A stretch of 32,010 nt of DNA, from NCBI GenBank assembly GCA_964643965.1, contig CAZXVH010000054.1:1-32010 (forward strand), in the 5' to 3' direction. Both the position numbers and the translations under genes were made by a program. This DNA comes from GCA-2746795 sp964643965 (GTDB lineage Bacteria > Chloroflexota > Anaerolineae > Promineifilales > Promineifilaceae). Below are positions 1 to 7,556 of this stretch, piece by piece. The notes under the pieces were generated by a model. The model had not been told where the DNA came from. It did not search any database and saw only the letters and a list, made by a program, of their open reading frames with translations. Position 1 is the stretch's first letter; every line of letters starts with the position of its first letter.

Positions 1-722
1 ACGCCACGCGCACGGCCGCTGCTGAAATCCTGGCCACCTGGCTCAACAGTGATCCTACAGGCAGTGGTTCCGACAATTTCCTGATCATTGGCGATCTGAA
101 TTCTTATGCGATGGAAGACCCGATCATGGCTTTGAAAGACGCCGGTCTGACCAACTTGTTGGAGCAGTTTTTGGGCGATGACGCCTACAGCTATTCCTTC
201 AATGGCGAGTTTGGTTATCTGGATTATGCCTTAGCCAGCCCAGGGTTGCTGCCGTCTGTCACCGATACGACCCCCTGGCATATCAATTCTGATGAGCCGC
301 GGGCGTTGGATTACAACGACTTCAATCAGGCATTCTTCTTTAATCCTGATGAGTTCCGCGCTTCAGATCATGATCCCATTCTGATTGGGTTGGATTTGAC
401 AGCGCCGACTGTGAGCATTCTCAGCCCGACGGCCGGTGAAGTCTTTACCAGCACCAACGGCACGGCCGTTTCCGTCCCCGTCGTCATCACCACCACCGAT
501 TTCGTCATTCCCACAAATGGGCATTGGCATCTGTGGGTGGATGGCGTGGCAATTGGTCCGGTGATGGCTTATGACACGGCCGTAGACCTGCTGCCCGGCG
601 CTCATGTGATTTCGGCTGAATTACGCAGCCCGACGCATCTCTCTTTGGGCATCGTGGATTCGGTTTCGGTGACAGTGAACGTGCAGTACGTCCTGTACCT
701 GCCGGTGATCATGAAGCCGTAA
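1..722 (+). CDS. Secreted endonuclease/exonuclease/phosphatase-family nuclease (ExeM/NucH-like), 3' part only
   Basis: The reading frame is open from base 3, so the gene begins upstream of the window; about 239 residues are visible. Two hallmarks of the EEP (DNase I-like) fold are present: GDLNSY at visible residues 30-35 (metal and substrate Asp/Asn) and SDHDP near the end of the domain (catalytic His/Asp). The stretch GYLDYALAS followed by WHINSDEP and DYN matches the extracellular ExeM/NucH nucleases, which degrade DNA outside the cell. After the SDHDP motif comes an Ig-like segment of about 90 residues (TAPTVSILSPTAGEV onward). The protein ends in a short hydrophobic tail, VLYLPVIMKP. I recall similar LP-rich tails on other Chloroflexota secreted proteins, so it may be a sorting or anchoring tag (inference). 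A strong terminator follows the stop. The nuclease family is confident; the exact substrate (DNA or RNA) is not resolved. Confidence 0.85.
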   Translation, partial: ATRTAAAEILATWLNSDPTGSGSDNFLIIGDLNSYAMEDPIMALKDAGLTNLLEQFLGDDAYSYSFNGEFGYLDYALASPGLLPSVTDTTPWHINSDEPRALDYNDFNQAFFFNPDEFRASDHDPILIGLDLTAPTVSILSPTAGEVFTSTNGTAVSVPVVITTTDFVIPTNGHWHLWVDGVAIGPVMAYDTAVDLLPGAHVISAELRSPTHLSLGIVDSVSVTVNVQYVLYLPVIMKP

Positions 723-751
723 CCGCTATTGATCGGTAAGTTTTAACTATA

Positions 752-788
752 GGGCCGGGTAATCGTTTGATTGCCCGGCCCTTTTTTG
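752..788 (+). terminator. Rho-independent terminator of the nuclease gene
   Basis: GGGCCGGG (752-759) pairs with CCCGGCCC (774-781). The stem is extended by A-T pairs towards the loop and followed at once by six T (782-787). It lies 30 bases after the nuclease stop codon. Confidence 0.9.
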
Positions 789-838
789 TTTACCGGAATA
801 TAAGAGCATAGTTGGAAAACGGCCGTTTTTCCGGTAAA
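789..838. promoter_or_regulatory. Nested inverted repeats upstream of the carboxypeptidase gene
   Basis: TTTACCGGAA (789-798) and TTCCGGTAAA (829-838) form a perfect 10-bp inverted repeat. Between the arms lies AAAACGGCCGTTTT (816-829), a 14-bp palindrome carrying the genome-wide ACGGCCGT motif. The block sits 38 bases before the carboxypeptidase start. It could be an operator or a second transcription-stopping hairpin; the sequence alone does not decide. Confidence 0.45.
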
Positions 839-875
839 CTCCCTCTCTTAAATTTTCACACTCTGGAGACCACCC

Positions 876-2381
876 ATGACCCCTGAATACCACGCCTTAC
901 TCGAAAAAGTGTACGAAATCAACGACCTGAACAAAGCCCAAGCCGTTCTCAGTTGGGACAAAGAGGTCAACATGCCGCCTCTGGGTTTAGCAGCCCGCGT
1001 ACAACAAATGACGACTCTGAGCCGCCTCACCCACACCATGTCTACCTCTGATGAAATGGGGCAGCTTATCGAAGACGCCGCCGCTTCCCTCAACGGCGCC
1101 GCCTACGACAGCAACGAAGCCAGTTTACTGCGACTGCTCAAGAAAAACTACGAAGACGCCCGCAAAGTGCCTTCAGATTACATCATCCGTGCCGCACAGC
1201 TTAGCGGTAAGGCCCATGCCGTCTGGGCGCAGGCCAGGGCCGAAAACGATTATGCCAGCTATGAACCCTGGATGGCGCAAGTGATCGAGATGTGCCAGGA
1301 ATTGGCCGATTACTACGGCTATGAAGATGAAAAATATGACGCCTTGCTCGATAAGTATGAAGTAGGCATGAAAACGGCCGATGTCCGCGCTATTTTTGAC
1401 GCCAGCAAGGCAGCGTTGGTCCCTTTGCGGGAAGCGATTGAAGAACGAGGAACGGCCGTTTCCGACGCCCTTGTTCACCAAAATTTTGACATCGACAAAC
1501 AAAAAGAGTTCGCCCGCTACATTGCCGCTGAAATTGGCTACGACTTTGAACGCGGCCACCTGGGAACCGTCGTCCATCCCTTTGCCACCAGCTTCAGCCG
1601 CGACGACGCCCGCATCACCACCCGCTGGTATCCTCATTTCCTCAACCCCTCCCTCTTTGGTACGCTGCACGAATCCGGCCATGCCATGTATGAGCAAGGC
1701 ACACACCCTGATTTGGCGCGGACGCCATTAGCACGGGGCACATCTCTCGGCATTCACGAATCCCAGTCTCGCATGATGGAAAATTTGGTGGGGCGCAATC
1801 GCGGCTTCTGGCAGGCGCATTTCCCCAAGCTGCAATCGCTTTTCCTGGCGCAGTTGGGCGGCGCCACCGCCGAGGATTTCTACCGGGCCATCAACAAGGT
1901 GCAGCCCTCTTACATTCGCGTGGAAGCGGACGAACTGACCTACAATTTCCACATCATTTTGCGTTTTGAACTGGAGCAGGCGATGCTCAACGGGGAACTG
2001 GCGGCCAAAGATTTGCCGTCAGCCTGGAACGCCAGGATGGAAGACCTGCTCGGTATCACCCCGCCTACTGACAGTAAAGGCTGCCTGCAAGATGTACATT
2101 GGACCCGGCCCGGCTTTGGCTACTTCCCCACTTATGCCTTAGGCAATTTGTATGCGGCGCAGTTCATGGAAACGGCCGTTGCCCAATTCCCGGCCATTGA
2201 AAGCGAACTGGCAGCCGGTAAAACTACCACCTTACTTGCCTGGCTGCGTGAAAACATCCACCAACACGGCCGTAAATTCACGCCTGGCGAACTGGTGGAG
2301 CGCGTCACCGGCAAACCCCTGAGCCATGATGCCTTCATGCGCTACGCCACCGCCAAGTTTAACGATATTTACGACCTGTAA
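876..2381 (+). CDS. M32-family metallocarboxypeptidase (carboxypeptidase Taq type)
   Basis: The 501-residue protein matches the usual length of the M32 family, zinc (or cobalt) carboxypeptidases that remove C-terminal amino acids in the cytoplasm. The zinc motif HESGH is at residues 265-269, and the third ligand Glu295 lies in HESQSRMMEN, exactly 30 residues after the first His as in characterised family members. No signal peptide is visible. The start at 876 is preceded by CTGGAGA, a reasonable ribosome binding site. The gene stands alone between a terminator upstream and a hairpin shared with the convergent CorC-like gene. Three ACGGCCGT motifs fall inside the coding region (1452, 2172, 2266), read as GTAV, ETAV and HGR. 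The likely role is peptide turnover. Confidence 0.95.
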   Translation: MTPEYHALLEKVYEINDLNKAQAVLSWDKEVNMPPLGLAARVQQMTTLSRLTHTMSTSDEMGQLIEDAAASLNGAAYDSNEASLLRLLKKNYEDARKVPSDYIIRAAQLSGKAHAVWAQARAENDYASYEPWMAQVIEMCQELADYYGYEDEKYDALLDKYEVGMKTADVRAIFDASKAALVPLREAIEERGTAVSDALVHQNFDIDKQKEFARYIAAEIGYDFERGHLGTVVHPFATSFSRDDARITTRWYPHFLNPSLFGTLHESGHAMYEQGTHPDLARTPLARGTSLGIHESQSRMMENLVGRNRGFWQAHFPKLQSLFLAQLGGATAEDFYRAINKVQPSYIRVEADELTYNFHIILRFELEQAMLNGELAAKDLPSAWNARMEDLLGITPPTDSKGCLQDVHWTRPGFGYFPTYALGNLYAAQFMETAVAQFPAIESELAAGKTTTLLAWLRENIHQHGRKFTPGELVERVTGKPLSHDAFMRYATAKFNDIYDL

Positions 2382-2387
2382 AATAAA

Positions 2388-2432
2388 GCGTGAAACGTGA
2401 AACGTAAAAACCGTACGCCTCACGTTTCACGC
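2388..2432. terminator. Bidirectional hairpin between convergent genes, built on heptamer repeats
   Basis: GCGTGAAACGTG (2388-2399) is perfectly complementary to CACGTTTCACGC (2421-2432). The left arm carries tandem CGTGAAA units (CGTGAAA, CGTGAAA, CGTAAAA). It fills the gap between the carboxypeptidase stop (2381) and the stop of the minus-strand gene (2441). There is no clear T run on the plus strand, so the terminator role is inferred from position and stem strength. Confidence 0.55.
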
Positions 2433-2440
2433 TTCTCCCC

Positions 2441-3898
2441 TCACTCTGCTTCATCTTTGCCGTTTTCTCTTTTATTCTCCATCATGACCGGAAAATTTAT
2501 TCTGGCGCGTGTCACGGCTCGCCGGTCTACCTCTAACACCAAGATAGTCACATCCTCATGGTAGACCACCTCATCCCCAATTTGGGGCGGCCGGCCCAGT
2601 TTAGAAACCACCAACCCGCCAATCGTCTCCACATCCGGCAACTCAGCCGCTTCCCCCAAATACACTTCTTCCATCAAATCATCCACCAAATAATCGCCGG
2701 CCACCTCTAAAACGCCTGGCTCAATTTCCACATAGGGTTCGTATTCCGGGTCAAATTCATCGCGCACTTCCCCCACCACTTCTTCCACCAGGTCTTCGAG
2801 CGTCACCACGCCTGCCATGCCCCCAAATTCATCCAGCACAATTGCCATATGCAACTGCTGGCTCTTAAAAGCGGCCAATAATTTTTCTACCGGAAAATCT
2901 TCTGGTATGGCCGGCGCGGAACGTAAAATCAAACGAATATCAAATTTACTGTCCGGTTTCATGGTTTGCCGGATGATGTCCTTGAGATGGAGGATGCCCA
3001 CAATATGATCCCGGTCGCGGTCATATACGGGGAAGCGGCTGTGATGGCTCTCGATGACAATTTTTAGCAATTTCTCACGAACGATACCAATGGGAATGGC
3101 CTGCACCCGGGTACGGGGCGTCATCACCTGGCCCACAACCCGGTCGCTGAAATCAAAGATATTGCGAATCATCTCTTCTTCATCTTGATTCAACAAGCCG
3201 CCTTCGGCGCTCTCACTGACCAACAGTTCAATCTCTTCTGCCGACAAGACTCGCTCATGCCCCTCGGCCGGCGGAATCTTGAACAAACGCAGCAGCAGCC
3301 GACCAATGCCGTTTAAGATATGCACGGGTATAACCAGTATGGTTTGCGCAATTTTCATGGGATGCGTCAACGCCAGCACCATATTGGGCGCATCAGAAAG
3401 CGCCAACGATTTGGGCACCATTTCGCCTAGCACGACATGCAAATAGGTGAGGATACTCAAGCCAAAGACATACCCAATGGAGCGTATCAATGCCGGGCTT
3501 GGCTCAAACCATAATTTCTCAATGAACGGCTCTAGCAGATGGGCAATTTGCGGTTCACCATACATAGCCAGCCCTAACGAAGCGATGGTGATGCCCAATT
3601 GGGCGGTGGCGATATAGCGGTCTTGTTTGGTACGAGATTCCAGGATGCCCAGAACATGCTCGCGCTTACCACCTCTGTCCTCATCCTCCATCTCTTCGAG
3701 CTGCGTGGGCCTGACGCCAATAATGCTGAATTCAGCGGCCACAAAAAAACCGTTGAGCGCCACCAACAGCAGAATGATCGCGGTCGGCAAGAGCAGCGCC
3801 CCCAAGCCGCCACCAGACTCTTGCTGCGCCACCGAAGAGAGCAAAACAGCGGCGCTCATGCCGGGAATCATCAAACTAAACAGAATAGCTTTACTCAT
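2441..3898 (-). CDS. CNNM/CBS-domain/CorC-type membrane protein (hemolysin C family)
   Basis: The 485-residue protein has the standard order of the family: an N-terminal DUF21/CNNM membrane domain with about four hydrophobic segments (to about residue 200), a paired CBS domain (EEMIRNIFDFSDRVVGQVMTPRT onward, containing FPVYDRDRDHIVGILHLKD and MAIVLDEFGGMAGVVTLEDLVEE), then a CorC/HlyC domain. Relatives are linked to Mg2+/Co2+ efflux or magnesium homeostasis. I chose the ATG at 3898 rather than a longer frame because GGGAGGTGG lies just upstream and the residues before it are not family-like. The ATG overlaps the stop of the upstream paralog by 8 bases (ATGAGTAA), so the pair is probably translationally coupled. 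The frame runs on upstream to 3973, but that part overlaps the neighbour's coding sequence. Confidence 0.92.
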   Translation of the reverse strand: MSKAILFSLMIPGMSAAVLLSSVAQQESGGGLGALLLPTAIILLLVALNGFFVAAEFSIIGVRPTQLEEMEDEDRGGKREHVLGILESRTKQDRYIATAQLGITIASLGLAMYGEPQIAHLLEPFIEKLWFEPSPALIRSIGYVFGLSILTYLHVVLGEMVPKSLALSDAPNMVLALTHPMKIAQTILVIPVHILNGIGRLLLRLFKIPPAEGHERVLSAEEIELLVSESAEGGLLNQDEEEMIRNIFDFSDRVVGQVMTPRTRVQAIPIGIVREKLLKIVIESHHSRFPVYDRDRDHIVGILHLKDIIRQTMKPDSKFDIRLILRSAPAIPEDFPVEKLLAAFKSQQLHMAIVLDEFGGMAGVVTLEDLVEEVVGEVRDEFDPEYEPYVEIEPGVLEVAGDYLVDDLMEEVYLGEAAELPDVETIGGLVVSKLGRPPQIGDEVVYHEDVTILVLEVDRRAVTRARINFPVMMENKRENGKDEAE

Positions 3899-5231
3899 GT
3901 TCTGCCACCTCCCATTCGCTGAACGGGGCCGCGTTTTCGGTGGCCGGCAGTTGCAAGGAGACTTCCAGTACACCTAAATCTTCCATGACTTCTACGCGGA
4001 TTGGGATGTCGCCAAAGGCCACCTCGTCGCCTTCGCTGGGGGGGCGGCCCAGCTTGCTAAAGACGAGACCGCTGAGGGTGTCGTTTTCGGCCGGCAGGTT
4101 TAATTCCAGGTATTCGTTTACATCAGAAACGAGCAGATCGCCGCGCAGATAAATGCGACCTTCGCGGTCACGGGCGATGAGCGCCATTTCGTCGTCGAAT
4201 TCGTCTTTTAGTTCACCAAATATCTCTTCGATGAGGTCTTCAAAGGTGATGATGCCGGCCGTGCCGCCATACTCATCGAAAACAATAGCCAGGTAATTGC
4301 CCCCCTCGTTTAGCTTTTCCCACACATCCAGTACGGGCATGGTTTCGGGCACGTAGATGACTTCTCGCATGGCTGATTCCATATCGGAACGGCCGTTTAC
4401 ATGCCGCCTGAACAAATCCTTCACATGCACAAAACCGAGGATATCATCAATAGAGTCGCCACAAATCGGGATGCGTGAGTACCCGCCTTGAATCGCCAGG
4501 TTGATCACCTCTTCAATCGAATTGGTTTTAGGCGCCGCCACCATGCGTGTACGATGAACCATCACCTGCCGCGCCGTCAAGTCTCGCAGGCGAAAGGTAT
4601 TGCGCAGCATTTGCCGTTCCTCATCATCCAACAGCCCGCTCTCATGACTTTCTGTCACCAATAGCTCGATTTCTCCCGGGGAATGAATGCGCGTCCCTTC
4701 ACGGCTCCCTCGACCCACCAGGCGCAGCACCAGATTGCCACTGCCGTTAAATAACCAGATCAGGGGTGTAAATAAAAACAGGGAGATACGCATGGGGATC
4801 ACTAAGGCCAGCGCCACCTTCTCGGGATATTGAATGGCCACAGACTTGGGGAACAATTCACCCATGATCACCTGCAAAATCGTGATAAAAGCCAGGACGA
4901 TAATGGTGGCAATCGATTGCGCGGCCGTTTCACTGACGCCCACATAGGCCAACGGCGCCACCAGGTAGCGGGCCATCACGTTTTGCCCAAAAGCGCCCAG
5001 CACCAGTGAAGAAATGGTGATGCCAATCTGGCAGGCGGCCACGTAATTATCCAGGGCGGCCGTGTTTTCCATGATGGGCAGCAGCAGCAGCGCCATTTTA
5101 TTGCCACCGGCCGCTTCTTGACTGATGCGGGTGCGATGGGCAGCAACCGTGGCAAATTCAGCGCCCACATACAGCGCATTGAAAAAGATCATCAACGACA
5201 CGGCGGCGGTTATGAGTAAGATTATTGACAT
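3891..5231 (-). CDS. CNNM/CBS-domain/CorC-type membrane protein, upstream paralog
   Basis: This 446-residue protein has the same layout as its downstream neighbour: N-terminal membrane segments (MSIILLITAAVSLMIFFNAL), QIGITISSLVLGAFG, GELFPKSVAIQYPEK, a CBS pair (RQMLRNTFRLRDLTARQVM; LAIVFDEYGGTAGIITFEDL) and a C-terminal CorC domain (GDLLVSDVNEYLELNLP). The start has AGGAAATA before the ATG. The two genes form an operon with an 8-base overlap. Tandem CNNM paralogs are common, and the products may form a heteromer; that is inference. One ACGGCCGT motif (4389) is read as NGR. The role is probably divalent cation homeostasis, though no substrate can be read from sequence. Confidence 0.92.
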   Translation of the reverse strand: MSIILLITAAVSLMIFFNALYVGAEFATVAAHRTRISQEAAGGNKMALLLLPIMENTAALDNYVAACQIGITISSLVLGAFGQNVMARYLVAPLAYVGVSETAAQSIATIIVLAFITILQVIMGELFPKSVAIQYPEKVALALVIPMRISLFLFTPLIWLFNGSGNLVLRLVGRGSREGTRIHSPGEIELLVTESHESGLLDDEERQMLRNTFRLRDLTARQVMVHRTRMVAAPKTNSIEEVINLAIQGGYSRIPICGDSIDDILGFVHVKDLFRRHVNGRSDMESAMREVIYVPETMPVLDVWEKLNEGGNYLAIVFDEYGGTAGIITFEDLIEEIFGELKDEFDDEMALIARDREGRIYLRGDLLVSDVNEYLELNLPAENDTLSGLVFSKLGRPPSEGDEVAFGDIPIRVEVMEDLGVLEVSLQLPATENAAPFSEWEVAEHE

Positions 5232-5660
5232 TATTTCCTAAAGGTTTTGGTTATTTTTCAAGACGCGACACAGAGGTAGGCGAACGGCCGTTCGCTCACA
5301 CAAAGGTCAGGTAGGCGGCAAACAGCGCCACCTACAAACACCCAATATATCGTTGCAGTAAATAAGTAGGGGTCCTGACCAGGGTCAGGAGGCTCTGAAT
5401 TAGGGTCACTCAAGGGCTGTATTCTCCCCGAAGACCCGGCCAATTGGTATTGGATAGTCGGCGGATATTTCCGTCATTTAGGTGAAGATTTCTCCGAAAT
5501 ATACACGCCTGCTCAAAAACAGGCGTTTTTCAATTTTATAGAAGTCCCAATGTGGGTGGGGTTTCAAGAAAAATTATAAAACAGCCATCCGGTTTGGTCA
5601 AACCGCTTTCCCGAGGAACCCGTTTATTCTTTCAGACAGCAGGCAGGGAATCTTTTGTTG
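5232..5660. other. Intergenic region with palindromes and a possible gene remnant
   Basis: No convincing gene fills these 429 bases. Visible structure: a 16-bp palindrome GCGAACGGCCGTTCGC (5280-5295); an operator-like repeat TCCTGACC-AG-GGTCAGGA (5373-5390); and a hairpin ACGCCTG/CAGGCGT (5505-5511, 5520-5526) followed by T5. On the plus strand a frame without a start codon is open from about 5380 to 5574 and ends in EVPMWVGFQEKL. It could be the tail of a decayed gene, but I recognise no family. The hairpin falls inside that frame, which argues against it being functional. Confidence 0.4.
5505..5531 (+). terminator. Terminator-like hairpin in the intergenic region
   Basis: A 7-bp perfect stem (ACGCCTG / CAGGCGT) with an 8-base loop is followed by a run of T. 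No intact plus-strand gene precedes it, so it may be a relic or may end a small transcript. Confidence 0.5.
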
Positions 5661-7373
5661 TTATTGTTCCGCCAAATAGTCGTCAACGGCCGTTTGTACA
5701 GTCGGGTAGAAATGCTTCTCCGAAACAACCTTTGTCAGCCCGGCGCGATCCATAACAACCATCACATGGGTTTTCACCCGGGCAAAGCGCAGATCAACGC
5801 CAGTTTTCTGCAATTGATCCTGGAATTCTTTGAGAGTAAAAACGGCCGTGGCGTCAATATCATTGATCGACTCGCTGTCCAACAGCACCACTTTAATTGC
5901 CGGCTCTGAAGCGGCAATCGTGTGGGTAGCGGCCACGATGAAATCATGCGCATTGGCAAAAAAGAGCGTGCCGTCAAAACGTAGAATAAGCAAACCGGGG
6001 AAAGTTTGCGCGTCCGAAAAATTATCCAGACTGCGATACACTTCTGTATTCGGCACTTTGCCTACAACGATGGTATTGCGTCGCTTGGTGCTAAACAACA
6101 ACACAATCAGGCCCAAAAATGTCGCCAGCACCAGCCCTTCTAGTAAGCCCAAAATCAACACCCCGCCCATAGCCACCAAAGAAGTAGCAAAGTCTATATC
6201 AGTGATATGGCGGTATTTTGATATCTTGCGGAAGTTAATGTTTTTCCAGACAGCGTGGATGACAATGGCGCCCAGGGTGGCCTCTGGAAGGGCATAAAAG
6301 AGCGGGGTGAGGGCAACGGCCGTTATCAAAATTGCCGCCGCCGCCACCAACGAAACCATCTGCGTTTTAGCCTCAGATGTTACCGCCGCCGCCGTGCGCG
6401 ACATGCTGCCATCCACCACAAAAGCCCCGCTAAACCCAGAGCCTAAATTCGCCACCCCAGTGGCTAACAACTCCTGATTTGCATCTACCTCATAACCAAA
6501 CTTCGTGCCATACGCCCGGGCAATGGCCACAGACTCCGCAAAAGCCACCAGCGCCAGCCCAAACCCGCCAGTTAAAACAGCCAGCATATCCTCTATGCTC
6601 AAATCTGACGGCACACCAAACGTAGGCAATCCCGCCGGAATAGCGCCCACTATATGAATGCCTATCGCCTCAAAGTTAAACAACGTAGACGCCGCAATCG
6701 CCAAAAACAGTACAATCAATGCAGATGGCAATTTAGGCGTATATTTATGCAGCGCAAACAAAAGCGCCAAACTGACCGCCCCCACAATCAGCGTGGGCAC
6801 GTCCGTCAGGTTAAGATGCGACAGAAATTGCAGCATATCCGGCACAAATTCATACCCGTCTGGTTCAAAACCCAAAATCTTATCCAACTGCCCCACGGCA
6901 ATCGAGATGGCCACGCCCACCACAAACCCATCCAGCACCGGCCGTGACAGAAAATCGGCCAATACGCCCAACCGCAAAAAGCCGCCAATAATCAAGAGAA
7001 TACCGACCACAAACGCCAATGTGATAGTCAGCAAAATAAATTCCGGGCTGCCAACCACCGCCAGACCAGCAACCACACTAAACGACAAAGCGGCAACGGC
7101 CGAACTAGGCCCCACGCTCAAATGACGAGACGAGCCAAAAATAGCATACGCAATCAAGGCCAGTGGCGCCGCATATAAACCGGTCTCCGGCGGCATCCCG
7201 GCAATACCGGCATACGCCATCGCCTCAGGAACCAATAACGCCCACAAAGTCAGCGCGGCAATCACATCACCACGCAGCCACCCTTTTTGGTACGCTGGCA
7301 GCCAGGCTAAAATAGGCAGATAAGATTTTACGATTTCGGCTGGTGAGCGTTTCTCATTTTCCAGAGTTGCCAT
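5661..7373 (-). CDS. SulP-family inorganic anion transporter with C-terminal STAS domain
   Basis: The protein has 570 residues, normal for SulP (SLC26-like) carriers. The N-terminal half carries the family signature LVPEAMAYAGIAGMPPETGLYAA and many hydrophobic segments up to about residue 400; FGSSRHLSVGPSSAVAAL is the conserved substrate-pocket region. The last 130 residues are a STAS domain (LILRFDGTLFFANAHDF ... VLLDSESINDIDATAV). Family members move sulfate, bicarbonate or other small anions across the inner membrane; the substrate here cannot be told from sequence. The start is supported by GGAGAGAT upstream of the ATG. The gene is divergent from the alpha-glucosidase across 183 bases. 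Three ACGGCCGT motifs (5686, 5842, 6316) are all read as TAV. Confidence 0.95.
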   Translation of the reverse strand: MATLENEKRSPAEIVKSYLPILAWLPAYQKGWLRGDVIAALTLWALLVPEAMAYAGIAGMPPETGLYAAPLALIAYAIFGSSRHLSVGPSSAVAALSFSVVAGLAVVGSPEFILLTITLAFVVGILLIIGGFLRLGVLADFLSRPVLDGFVVGVAISIAVGQLDKILGFEPDGYEFVPDMLQFLSHLNLTDVPTLIVGAVSLALLFALHKYTPKLPSALIVLFLAIAASTLFNFEAIGIHIVGAIPAGLPTFGVPSDLSIEDMLAVLTGGFGLALVAFAESVAIARAYGTKFGYEVDANQELLATGVANLGSGFSGAFVVDGSMSRTAAAVTSEAKTQMVSLVAAAAILITAVALTPLFYALPEATLGAIVIHAVWKNINFRKISKYRHITDIDFATSLVAMGGVLILGLLEGLVLATFLGLIVLLFSTKRRNTIVVGKVPNTEVYRSLDNFSDAQTFPGLLILRFDGTLFFANAHDFIVAATHTIAASEPAIKVVLLDSESINDIDATAVFTLKEFQDQLQKTGVDLRFARVKTHVMVVMDRAGLTKVVSEKHFYPTVQTAVDDYLAEQ

Positions 7374-7512
7374 AAATATCTCTCCATATATTGGTCAAAA
7401 TCAGCTTGTTTACGTTTCCGGTTTTCTCTGCTAATTGTATCCACAAGTTCGCCAGCGCCAATAATAACGCTTCATAAAACGGAGCGCGGAATCCTGCTGT
7501 TTTCCAAAGAAC

Positions 7513-7526
7513 TGGTAAAATTACCA
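7513..7526. promoter_or_regulatory. Operator-like palindrome upstream of the alpha-glucosidase
   Basis: TGGTAA-AA-TTACCA lies 31-44 bases before the alpha-glucosidase ATG in the divergent intergenic region, a position where a repressor would block transcription. The assignment is by symmetry and position only. Confidence 0.3.
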
Positions 7527-7556
7527 AATTTACAAATCAGGAGCGCAAACCACATC

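Noticed and set aside
5380..5574. Open plus-strand frame ending in EVPMWVGFQEKL as a small gene
   Set aside because: No start codon with a ribosome binding site and no recognised family; a hairpin with T run lies inside it. Noted as a possible remnant only.
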